From contig CALHKE010000018.1 in assembly GCA_938033695.1 (NCBI GenBank), forward strand, positions 1-64,000: a stretch of 64,000 nucleotides of DNA. The letters are read 5' to 3'. The stretch comes from an uncultured Candidatus Saccharibacteria bacterium (lineage in GTDB: Bacteria; Patescibacteriota; Saccharimonadia; Saccharimonadales; Saccharimonadaceae). The notes under the pieces are model-generated. The model saw only the letters and a list, made by a program, of their open reading frames with translations, had not been told where the DNA came from and did not search any database. Numbering within the stretch: position 1 is the first letter of the stretch; each line of letters starts with the position of its first letter. Positions 49,529 through 57,738 of this stretch are shown one piece after another. A program made the position numbers and the translations under genes.

Positions 49529-51106
49529 ATGGTTGCAAAACCTCAAAAGGTGAAGAAACAACCAAAACAAAAAACCCCTCATACCAAGAAGGTATCGGCT
49601 TTTGCTGTTTTGTTTGCGATCATCGGCCTGATGGCAGCCCTAACCTGGGTTATTCCATCCGGTAAATATAACATGATTAAAGACCCGAATGATCCGTCTC
49701 AGGAAATTCGCGAAGCCGGCACCTACCAGCGCATCGACAAAGTCGAACACATCGTAGATGAAGAGACTGGAGAAGTCACCACTGTCGACCATCGCCAAGG
49801 GCTTTGGGATGTCTTTATGGCACCAATCAAAGGTATGGCTGATCGTCTTGATGTCATCATCTTTGTCTTGATTCTCGGTGGCTTCCTCGGCATTACCATG
49901 AAAACTGGCGCCCTCGATGCCGCTCTCGGTGGTCTTCTCAAGAAGATGAACGGTAAAGAAATTTTCCTTATCCCAATCTTGATGACCTTATTCGCTATTG
50001 GTGGTACCACTTATGGTATGCAAGAAGAAGCTGTCGCCTTTTATGCCCTTATCATTCCAGTCATGATGGCTGCTGGGTATAATTCCATGACCGCCATGAT
50101 GATGATTGTCTTAGGTGGCGGAGTCGGCGTGCTAGCTTCCACGGTCAACCCATTTTCTACGGGTATTGCCGCTAGAACCGCTGACGTTCAACTCGGCAAC
50201 ATCCTTTGGATTCAAATGCTCGTACTTGTTGCCATGCTCGTACTCGCTATCCTTTTCGTTATGAATTACGCCAAAAAGGTCAAAGCTGGCAAATACGCCG
50301 ACGATTCTTCCGTCGCTTCCACTTTTAAGCCGATTAATCTTAATAGCGTACCAGAATACAATTTTAAACGCCAACTCATCATGGGAGTTTTCGCTGTCAC
50401 TTTTGTGATTATGATTATCTCTCTCATCCCTTGGAGCGGTTTTAAAATCGATTTCTTCGATGTCTTGCATGAATTCTTTGCTGGAGTTCCAGTACTTTCT
50501 ACCGTTCTTGGTGTTAATCACAATGGCGCCCTCGGTACTTGGTATTTCAACGAAATTTCCACTCTTTTCCTTATTTCGACCGTGATAATTGCCCTCATTT
50601 ATCGCAAAGAGTTTAGCAAGAAAAACGTCTCCATCACCGATACATTCATTAAGGGATCAGAAGACCTCTTGAGTGTCGCTGTAATCATCGCCGTGGCAGC
50701 TGGCGTCGCCATCGTGATGCGCGCTGGTGGTATCGAAGATACGATTATTCACTGGGGTGAAAAAGGTCTCGCTAATTTCAATGGCGGCCTCGTCGGCGTC
50801 TTAGCCTACATTTTCTACCTCCCACTTTCCTTTATTATCCCATCTTCCTCTGGTCTCGCTGCGGCCTCTATGCCAATTATCGCCCCAGTTTCTGAGCTCG
50901 TAGGTAGCAACAAAGAAACCATGGTAGTAGCCTTCGCTAACGCTAATGGTTTACTTAACATGTTTGCCCCTACCATCGCCTCATTAATGGCCGGACTCAC
51001 CTTATCTGGTGTATCTTACAAAACCTGGATTAAACGCGTGGCACCACTTATGGTAATCTTCGCCATTATTAGCCTAGTCGCCGTCTTCGTTATGGGGATG
51101 ATTTAA
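49529..51106 (+). CDS. YfcC-family carrier, probable arginine/ornithine exchanger
   Basis: GAAAGGA stands before the ATG at 49529; an earlier in-frame start at 49442 overlaps the terminator. The 525-residue membrane protein has about a dozen helices and the YfcC-type blocks TWVIPSGKY, GTTYGMQEEAVAFYALIIPV, VNPFSTGIAA and PSSSGLAAASMPI. In ADI clusters such carriers take the place of ArcD and exchange arginine for ornithine; that role here is inferred from position. arcC begins 2 bases after its stop. I leave the symbol blank because it is not the classical ArcD family. Confidence 0.88.
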   Translation: MVAKPQKVKKQPKQKTPHTKKVSAFAVLFAIIGLMAALTWVIPSGKYNMIKDPNDPSQEIREAGTYQRIDKVEHIVDEETGEVTTVDHRQGLWDVFMAPIKGMADRLDVIIFVLILGGFLGITMKTGALDAALGGLLKKMNGKEIFLIPILMTLFAIGGTTYGMQEEAVAFYALIIPVMMAAGYNSMTAMMMIVLGGGVGVLASTVNPFSTGIAARTADVQLGNILWIQMLVLVAMLVLAILFVMNYAKKVKAGKYADDSSVASTFKPINLNSVPEYNFKRQLIMGVFAVTFVIMIISLIPWSGFKIDFFDVLHEFFAGVPVLSTVLGVNHNGALGTWYFNEISTLFLISTVIIALIYRKEFSKKNVSITDTFIKGSEDLLSVAVIIAVAAGVAIVMRAGGIEDTIIHWGEKGLANFNGGLVGVLAYIFYLPLSFIIPSSSGLAAASMPIIAPVSELVGSNKETMVVAFANANGLLNMFAPTIASLMAGLTLSGVSYKTWIKRVAPLMVIFAIISLVAVFVMGMI

Positions 51107-51108
51107 TC

Positions 51109-52053
51109 ATGGCCAAAATCGTCGTCGCTCTCGGTGGAAATGCCTTAAGCCGTGATGGCAAAGCAACCGCCAAAGATCAACTCGAAGTCGCCAACCAGAC
51201 CGCCAAGGAGCTTGCTAAGCTCGTGGCGGCTGGCCACCAATTAGTCATTGTCCATGGCAATGGTCCCCAAATCGGTAATATTATTCTTCACGAAGAAGCT
51301 ATCAATACCGAAAAAACTCCGACTATGCCAATTGACGTCGCTGGTGCTATGTCACAAGGTCAAATTGGTTATTGGCTACAGAATGCCATGCGCAATCAGC
51401 TCGAATCCGAGGGCATCAAAAAGCCCATTGCCGCTATTGTAACCCAAGTCCTTGTTTCTAAAGACGATCCGGCTTTCAAAAATCCGAGCAAACCAATCGG
51501 CCCATTCTACACTGAAGAAGAAGCTAAAAAGCTTAGCAAAGAACGTCATTTCACCGTCAAGGAAGACGCTGGTCGTGGCTGGCGCAAGGTGGTCCCTTCA
51601 CCAATGCCACTCTCGATTATTGAATCAGAGCTCGTTGAGATCGCTCTCGGCAATGGCGCCATTATTGTCGCTGGCGGTGGTGGTGGTATCCCAGTTTATT
51701 ACGACGAATACGGTCGCCTAGTTGGCCTTGAAGCTGTCATCGATAAGGATTTCGCCGCCGAAAAACTCGCCGAAACCATTGATGCGGACATACTTTTGAT
51801 TCTCACTGCGGTAGAAAATGTCAAAATCAACTTCGAAAAAGACAATGAAGAAAATCTCAAGACTCTCACCGCTGATGAAGCCTTTAAGTATATCGCGAAG
51901 GGTGAATTTGCCGCTGGTAGCATGCTACCAAAGATCGAAGCCGGTATTAGCTTCGTTTCAAGTGGCAAAAATCGTACCTGTATTATCACCAATCCAGAGA
52001 ATGCCATTAACGCCATTAATGGTAAAACTGGTACCCAAATTATTGGTGAATAG
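51109..52053 (+). CDS. arcC: Carbamate kinase
   Basis: The last ADI enzyme makes ATP from carbamoyl phosphate and ADP, releasing carbon dioxide and ammonia. The 314-residue protein has the amino-acid-kinase core: VVALGGNALSRDG at the start, VHGNGPQIGNI near 46, IVAGGGGGIPVYYD near 184, DKDFAAEKLAETIDAD near 213, and AAGSMLPKIEAG-type residues near 265. It is co-transcribed with the carrier gene (2-base gap). This is one of the few ways a reduced genome of this kind could make ATP by substrate-level phosphorylation. Confidence 0.96.
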   Translation: MAKIVVALGGNALSRDGKATAKDQLEVANQTAKELAKLVAAGHQLVIVHGNGPQIGNIILHEEAINTEKTPTMPIDVAGAMSQGQIGYWLQNAMRNQLESEGIKKPIAAIVTQVLVSKDDPAFKNPSKPIGPFYTEEEAKKLSKERHFTVKEDAGRGWRKVVPSPMPLSIIESELVEIALGNGAIIVAGGGGGIPVYYDEYGRLVGLEAVIDKDFAAEKLAETIDADILLILTAVENVKINFEKDNEENLKTLTADEAFKYIAKGEFAAGSMLPKIEAGISFVSSGKNRTCIITNPENAINAINGKTGTQIIGE

Positions 52054-52074
52054 ATAATCGATTAAAACACTTTA

Positions 52075-52106
52075 AAACAGAGTAGATCCAGTCTACTCTG
52101 TTTTTT
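52075..52106 (+). terminator. Terminator after arcC
   Basis: ACAGAGTAGA-TCCAG-TCTACTCTGT followed by TTTTT. Confidence 0.9.
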
Positions 52107-52121
52107 CACCTCTGTTAATCA

Positions 52122-52150
52122 TTGACTTTTATGCTTAAAAATGCTATAAT
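52122..52150 (+). promoter_or_regulatory. Promoter of the 52192 gene
   Basis: TTGACT (52122-52127), 17-base spacer, TATAAT (52145-52150) preceded by TGC. Confidence 0.8.
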
Positions 52151-52191
52151 ATAGATGTCGTTTTGGTATTTTACATTTAGGAGGGGATTAT

Positions 52192-53010
52192 ATGAACAAA
52201 ACATTAACGAAGTATTTTTCAAAAATTTCACTTCAAAAACTTTGGGATGCAAGTCTCGATGATTTTGAAAATATTCCAGAAACTCAACGACTGATGCTGT
52301 TAGCTATCTGCGAAAACCGCCCGGCCAACCTTGAGGAAATTTATCATTTTCTCGATCAGCCAGACGCACTTTTCAATGATATTTACCAGGAACGAGAAGT
52401 TCGTGATAGTGTATTCTTTTATACCTATCCGTTCATCCACAGTGCAGCCATTCCTGATGATATTGAAGAAGTTGTCGCCCCAATCGGCACACAAACTTCC
52501 AAATATCACCACGAAAATCTTCGTGATCATGTCGCATTAGTGGCTGCCAATTTGGTAGACGCCGGCCTGAGTGGCACCTTAGCCGCTCAACTCGCTGTCC
52601 TACACGACGTAGGGAAAAAGTACACCGCCGCTACCAACAAAGTTGGTGACATTTGTTACTATAATCACGAGGCGGTCTCAGCTTTGATTGCAAAATATTG
52701 GCTTCGCGGCACTGCTAGTCAATCTACCATCAAGCAAATCGTAGCTGTCATCTATGCACACCTACTTCCACTTACCACTTGGAACAGGACCGTGCATTGG
52801 AAAACGGGTCTTCCTTGTAACTTCCGTCAAGATTTTGAGCATGAGCTCGAAAATTTCTACGACGGTAATCAGACAGACGTTAAGCATACCATGGAACTCA
52901 TTGATACACTTACCAAATGCGATGAGGGCATTCTGGAAATGACACCTGAATACGCACAAAAAATTGCGCGTGGACGAGAGTTAATTCATGAATTTCGTCA
53001 TGGTGCCTAA
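52192..53010 (+). CDS. HD-domain hydrolase
   Basis: The 272-residue protein has an HD metal site in NLRDHVALVAANLVDAG (His113), LAVLHDVGKKY (His138, Asp139) and YYNHEAVSALIAKYW (His near 160). The LHDVGK motif is typical of HD phosphohydrolases that act on nucleotides, including the nucleotidyltransferase-linked group, but no second domain is recognisable in the first 100 residues. It has the accessory style of expression (consensus promoter, TAGGAGGGG site) and lies between the arc genes and rplK. Confidence 0.75.
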   Translation: MNKTLTKYFSKISLQKLWDASLDDFENIPETQRLMLLAICENRPANLEEIYHFLDQPDALFNDIYQEREVRDSVFFYTYPFIHSAAIPDDIEEVVAPIGTQTSKYHHENLRDHVALVAANLVDAGLSGTLAAQLAVLHDVGKKYTAATNKVGDICYYNHEAVSALIAKYWLRGTASQSTIKQIVAVIYAHLLPLTTWNRTVHWKTGLPCNFRQDFEHELENFYDGNQTDVKHTMELIDTLTKCDEGILEMTPEYAQKIARGRELIHEFRHGA

Positions 53011-53033
53011 AATTTATCGTACCTTAGAAATAA

Positions 53034-53060
53034 ACCACCAGAACATCGGTGGTTTTTTCT
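53034..53060 (+). terminator. Intrinsic terminator
   Basis: AACCACC-AGAACATC-GGTGGTT followed by TTTTC. Confidence 0.85.
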
Positions 53061-53132
53061 TTTTTCTAGTATTTTTCTAAAAAATATGTTAAAATATATC
53101 CGTTACGCGCTCTAATTAGGAGTAAATATATT

Positions 53133-53558
53133 ATGGCAAAAAAAGTAATTGGTAACTTAAAGTTACGCATCCCTGGTGGTAAGGCCACCGCAGGTCCTCC
53201 AGTTGGTTCAACCTTGGGTCAATGGGGCCTAAACATGATGGATTTCATTAATCCATTCAACGACAAAACCAAAGAATTCGCTGGTAAGAACGTTATCGTT
53301 CACATCCGCGTTTTCGATGATCGCACTTTCGATTGGGTTTGTCTCGGTCAACCAGTTGACGATTTAATTCGTGAAGAATTAAAGCTTCAAAAAGGTTCTG
53401 GTCGTCCAAACACCGAAAAAGTTGGTTCCATCACCCGTGAACAACTTGAGAAAATCGCCAACATCAAGATGAAGCAAATGAACGCTGTCGATCTTGAAGG
53501 TGCTATCAAGACCGTCGCTGGTACCGCCCGCTCTATGGGTGTAACCATCGCCGAATAA
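53133..53558 (+). CDS. rplK: 50S ribosomal protein L11
   Basis: L11 binds the GTPase-associated region of 23S rRNA. The 141-residue protein shows the family features: LRIPGGKATAGPPVGSTLGQ near the start, NMMDFINPFNDKTKEF, and a C-terminal GTARSMGVTI. The length is standard. AGGAGT precedes the ATG, and TAAAAT lies about 45 bases upstream. rplA follows after 60 bases, as usual. Confidence 0.97.
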   Translation: MAKKVIGNLKLRIPGGKATAGPPVGSTLGQWGLNMMDFINPFNDKTKEFAGKNVIVHIRVFDDRTFDWVCLGQPVDDLIREELKLQKGSGRPNTEKVGSITREQLEKIANIKMKQMNAVDLEGAIKTVAGTARSMGVTIAE

Positions 53559-53578
53559 TTGATTAAAATTAATTAACC

Positions 53579-53605
53579 GTGGGAGAGTTCGCTCGTTATT
53601 ACCAC
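53579..53605 (+). promoter_or_regulatory. Candidate L1-binding autoregulatory hairpin
   Basis: GTGG-AGAG...CTC-GTTATTA-CCAC between rplK and rplA forms a stem, asymmetric internal loop and short upper stem. That is the general shape of L1 sites in rRNA and its own mRNA. The next start codon is 14 bases later, well placed for translational feedback. Confidence 0.4.
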
Positions 53606-53618
53606 AGAAAGAAATCAA

Positions 53619-54524
53619 ATGTCAGAAGAACAAATCAAATCTACTGAAGAATTAAACCAAACTCCAGTCAAAACCGTCGAAGCTGAAGAAAAATTTGCCA
53701 AATCTGGTAAAAAATCTAAGAAGCACATCGAAGAAGTTAAGGCTGAAGAAGAGCGCAAAGCTCGTGCTGAAGAGCACAAGCAAGAAGCCCTAGAGGAAAA
53801 GCCAAAGGGTGCCAAGCCAGTCACTCGTTCAATCTTGGAACGCCGTGGTAAAAAATACCAAGCTGCTTACAAGAATATCGACAAGACCAAGGCTTACAGC
53901 CTTACCGACGCTATCAAGCTTGCCGTCGAAACCAACCCAGCTAAATTTGACGCTACCGTCGAAATTCACGCTCGTCTCGGTGTCGACCCACGCCAAGCCG
54001 ACCAAAACATTCGTACCACCATCGTTCTTCCAAACGGTAACGGTAAAACTGTTCGTGTCGCTGTCTTCGCCCCAGAAGATGAATGCAAAAAAGCTAAGGC
54101 CGCTGGTGCTGACATCGCGGAAGATGCCGAATTCATCAAGCAACTTGAAAAGGGAATTATCAATTTCGACGTTCTCATTTCTACCCCAGCTTACATGCCA
54201 AAACTTGGTAAGTTCGCTCGCTTGCTCGGTCCTAAAGGTTTGATGCCAAATCCAAAAGCCGGTACTGTCACTCTCGATATCGAGAAGGCCGTCAGGGAAT
54301 CTAAGGCTGGTAAGGTCGAATATCGTGTCGACAAACAAGCCATCGTTCATATTGGTGTCGGTAAAACCAATTTCACTCTCGACCAATTGAACGAAAATGC
54401 TACCGTGTTCATGGATTCTTTGAAGTCAATGAAACCAGCTTCTATCAAGGGTCAATACATTAAGAGTATCTTTATTTCTACCACCATGGGTCCATCCATC
54501 GCTGTAGAAAATATCTACAACTAA
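53619..54524 (+). CDS. rplA: 50S ribosomal protein L1 with N-terminal extension
   Basis: L1 forms the mobile L1 stalk that helps release tRNA from the E site and often represses its own operon. The C-terminal 230 residues of this 301-residue protein are a normal L1: [40 protein letters not shown], and [16 protein letters not shown]. The first 70 residues are an added Lys/Glu-rich, probably helical extension ([20 protein letters not shown]). Similar charged extensions are seen on SecE here. Confidence 0.95.
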   Translation: MSEEQIKSTEELNQTPVKTVEAEEKFAKSGKKSKKHIEEVKAEEERKARAEEHKQEALEEKPKGAKPVTRSILERRGKKYQAAYKNIDKTKAYSLTDAIKLAVETNPAKFDATVEIHARLGVDPRQADQNIRTTIVLPNGNGKTVRVAVFAPEDECKKAKAAGADIAEDAEFIKQLEKGIINFDVLISTPAYMPKLGKFARLLGPKGLMPNPKAGTVTLDIEKAVRESKAGKVEYRVDKQAIVHIGVGKTNFTLDQLNENATVFMDSLKSMKPASIKGQYIKSIFISTTMGPSIAVENIYN

Positions 54525-54537
54525 ACTCTAAAATTAA

Positions 54538-54570
54538 AAAAAATAAGCACCACTAGTTCGGTGCTTATTT
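54538..54570 (+). terminator. Terminator after rplA
   Basis: AAATAAGCACC-ACTAGTTC-GGTGCTTATTT followed by TTTG. Confidence 0.9.
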
Positions 54571-54724
54571 TTTGAGACGTTTAACAATTTAATCGATATC
54601 TATTAAATTTTACATCATTTTTCTTCCGCCATTTTATTCCATTTATGCTAAACTCGAAGTAGATGTATTAACATAGATTTATCTATTAGGACTAGATAAA
54701 TAACATAAGTGGGAGAGAAAAACC

Positions 54725-57619
54725 GTGTCAAAGCGAGGAATTGGACAAACCGTCAGTGGTAGGTCCGTTTTTAATATATTATCAATCTTTTTAATCAGCA
54801 CTTTATTTTGTTTGCTGCACTATGAAAGCACTCATGCCTCGACCGCCTCACTAGGCATGCCTGGCGAGGTTAAAGTCGAAACCGATTTTTCGACTGGAAG
54901 TAAAATGGAGTTTTCTAAATCCATCAATATTACCGTTAATACCAATAGCCCATTAGGTTACAAATTACTTTTTAGTAGCGACAGTGAGGACAGTTCACTA
55001 GTGAGCAACGACCCTAAGAACGACTATTCTATCCCTTCTGTCTACGGATCTAATTATGTACTTTCTAGAGATATGCATAACCAATACGGCTACAACATCA
55101 AAGACACCGACGACCAGATTTACCAACAGATACCAAGTCTTAGTAGTCCGCTCAAAATCAAGCAAGTCAAAGATCCACTTACTGCCGCCGATACTGTCAA
55201 ATTCAACCTCGGCTTCGAACTCGAATCCTCTGCACAACCTGGCGAATATCACCGCAATCTAATTTTTACTCTCCTAGCCGAAGATCAAGCTTCTATTCAA
55301 TTAGTTAATGGCGTCGAAATTAATAAGGCTATCAAAAAAGCCGTGGGTATCACTGATGCGAACTATCTTGATAATCCGCTTACCACCACCCCGAACGATC
55401 TATGGCCAGAGGTTAATATTACCGTAGGTAGAAATAAATGCAGTGATGATATCACCAAAGAACGCACCTCGGTTATCTCCCTACCAGATTCCGACGCCGA
55501 AGTTTATCTCGGTGGCTATCGTAGCAGCTGGGATAATATCTGCATTTGGAGTAATGCTACAGAATTAATCTTCCCAGAAGATCTTTCCTATATGTATGCC
55601 GGACTTGGCGGGACTGACTATCATGTCTCTTTCAATTTTGCCGACGGCCGTAATAAATCTACGCTAAATTTTAAGAAAGTCAAAAATCTCGACCATCTAT
55701 TCCACAATACTATCGCATATAACAACAGCTCCTTCGAAGCTTCTGACTTCTTTGAATATCTCAAAGATTCCCCGATCGAAAGTACTGAATCCATCTTCGA
55801 AAATTCCACAGTCCAGACCGTTGAGAAATTCGCCAACATCGTGAATCGCACTAAAAATCTCGCCTATGCCTTCCGTAATACCAAATCATTAAACCAAGTT
55901 AATTTTTCCGATTGGATTATCGGTGAAGCCGAAGATACTAGATCTATGTTTGAAGGCAGTGGGATTGGTCAGGCCATCCTAAATAATGCCACCTTCGCTA
56001 AGACCAAAAACACCGAAAAAATGTTTAAAGATACTAATAGCTCTGCAAGTATTCAGCTGCCAAGGGCCGTTTTTGGTGAAACTACGAATACCAATAGTAT
56101 GTTCATGAACAGTACATCGACCAAAATTCTTCTACCTCAGGCCACTTTCGCCAAATCTACCGACGCAGGCTCCATGTTTGAAAAAATTCCTCTTACCGAG
56201 TTTAATCTAACTAGCGCCACTTTTGTCAATACGACCAACTTTAACAGCTTCTTTAAGGAAAGTGGAAACTATTACCTTACACTAAAATTACCAAAGCTTT
56301 CACTTGCTTCGGCAGAAAATCTCTCCCAAATGTTCTCTAAATCTGAAATTAGCGGCCTCACCCTCAATGAAACATCCATGGGCGGTAATCATATTACTGA
56401 TATGTCGAGCATGTTTCAGGATTGTTCTTATCTTACCGAAATAAATCTCCATAATATCTCCACCGGACCTCTAGAAAATATCGCTAGTATGTTTAAGCAC
56501 CTTCCATATATACAAAAAATCACTCTCCCAAGTGTCTTTAATACCGCAGCTGTTACAGATTTCAGTTCATTTCTCTCTGATAGCACTAAACTCACTACTT
56601 TAGAGAACAGCGATAAGATTAAATTAAACAGTGCGATTAATACTAGTCACATGTTTTATAATCTACCATTACTCGACCTCAAGGATTTTATCGAACATAT
56701 CGAGTCCGAAAATATTACCGACGCTTCCTATATGTTCTATCGCACCAAGTCTAGCCAAAACATCATTCTCCCTACCACTTTTAAAACACATAATATTTCC
56801 AATATGCAGGGTATGTTTAGTGGATTCAGGACTCCTTTGCTCGACATCTCTAATATGCAGTTCGATAGTGTTACTACTATGGAAGAGATGTTAAGTGGTA
56901 TAACATTCGACAGCTATGAAATAAGCTTGGATGACTATAATTACTCTGCCAAACAAATTATCTGGCCGACCAGCACCATTAACGCACCAAATCTCGTCTC
57001 CCTACGTGGACTTTATAAGGGTCAACACTACCTCGATAAAGCCGTTTTTCCAAAAATGAACACCCCAGTTCTTACTGACCTTAGTTTTATCTTTAGTAAC
57101 TTCACTAATTCACTCACCAAGCTGGATCTCACCGGACTTGACACTTCACATGTTGAAACCGTCGAAAGTATGTTTGCCGGCACTCAATTCACCTTAGATG
57201 GTCCCACCAAAATCTCCTTCGATACCTCTAATGTTCGCAATATGCATAATATGTTTTATTATGCTAGGTCCAGCGATGGACTATTAGATCTAAGTGACCT
57301 TAATGTTTCCAATGTCACCGACATGTCCAATCTGATTTATTATACTTGGATAGTTACCGTCGATCTTACTGGCTGGGACACTAGAAATGTCACCGATATG
57401 ACCGAAATGTTCTATGACAGCAATCACATCACTACCATCTACGCTTCAGAAAGTTTTGTCACCACCAATGTCACAAAATCAGAAAGAATCTTCTATATGG
57501 ACTCTTCTGTTACCGGAGTTTTTGTCGGCGGCAATGGCACAACCTTTACCGGAAGCGAAGATATCACTTACGCTCGCATCGATAAACCAGGTCAGCCAGG
57601 GTTCTTCACTAAAAAATAA
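54725..57619 (+). CDS. Large secreted DUF285 (BspA-like) repeat protein 2
   Basis: The GTG start follows GGGAGAG. A signal peptide (about 15-40, ending near HASTAS) is followed by a 170-residue N-terminal beta domain (INITVNTNSPLGYKLLFSSD) shared with the next two proteins. A middle part with SDAEVYLGGYRSSWDNICIW and then many DUF285 repeats follow, e.g. LDTSHVETVESMFAGTQF and WDTRNVTDMTEMFYDSN. It ends YARIDKPGQPGFFTKK, without LPXTG or a membrane anchor. Codons are C-ending like highly expressed genes. The leader has a perfect ATTTATCTA/TAGATAAAT hairpin. Likely role: surface adhesion or partner contact. Confidence 0.88.
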   Translation: MSKRGIGQTVSGRSVFNILSIFLISTLFCLLHYESTHASTASLGMPGEVKVETDFSTGSKMEFSKSINITVNTNSPLGYKLLFSSDSEDSSLVSNDPKNDYSIPSVYGSNYVLSRDMHNQYGYNIKDTDDQIYQQIPSLSSPLKIKQVKDPLTAADTVKFNLGFELESSAQPGEYHRNLIFTLLAEDQASIQLVNGVEINKAIKKAVGITDANYLDNPLTTTPNDLWPEVNITVGRNKCSDDITKERTSVISLPDSDAEVYLGGYRSSWDNICIWSNATELIFPEDLSYMYAGLGGTDYHVSFNFADGRNKSTLNFKKVKNLDHLFHNTIAYNNSSFEASDFFEYLKDSPIESTESIFENSTVQTVEKFANIVNRTKNLAYAFRNTKSLNQVNFSDWIIGEAEDTRSMFEGSGIGQAILNNATFAKTKNTEKMFKDTNSSASIQLPRAVFGETTNTNSMFMNSTSTKILLPQATFAKSTDAGSMFEKIPLTEFNLTSATFVNTTNFNSFFKESGNYYLTLKLPKLSLASAENLSQMFSKSEISGLTLNETSMGGNHITDMSSMFQDCSYLTEINLHNISTGPLENIASMFKHLPYIQKITLPSVFNTAAVTDFSSFLSDSTKLTTLENSDKIKLNSAINTSHMFYNLPLLDLKDFIEHIESENITDASYMFYRTKSSQNIILPTTFKTHNISNMQGMFSGFRTPLLDISNMQFDSVTTMEEMLSGITFDSYEISLDDYNYSAKQIIWPTSTINAPNLVSLRGLYKGQHYLDKAVFPKMNTPVLTDLSFIFSNFTNSLTKLDLTGLDTSHVETVESMFAGTQFTLDGPTKISFDTSNVRNMHNMFYYARSSDGLLDLSDLNVSNVTDMSNLIYYTWIVTVDLTGWDTRNVTDMTEMFYDSNHITTIYASESFVTTNVTKSERIFYMDSSVTGVFVGGNGTTFTGSEDITYARIDKPGQPGFFTKK

Positions 57620-57738
57620 AGTCACAAACCTCCAATTTTCCTCTTCCATTCATCATTCCATTTATGCTAAAATAGTAGTGTTAAGAATAAGCTTATTCTA
57701 AATATACACAAGAATAAGCTCATAAATTGGAGGTTTAA

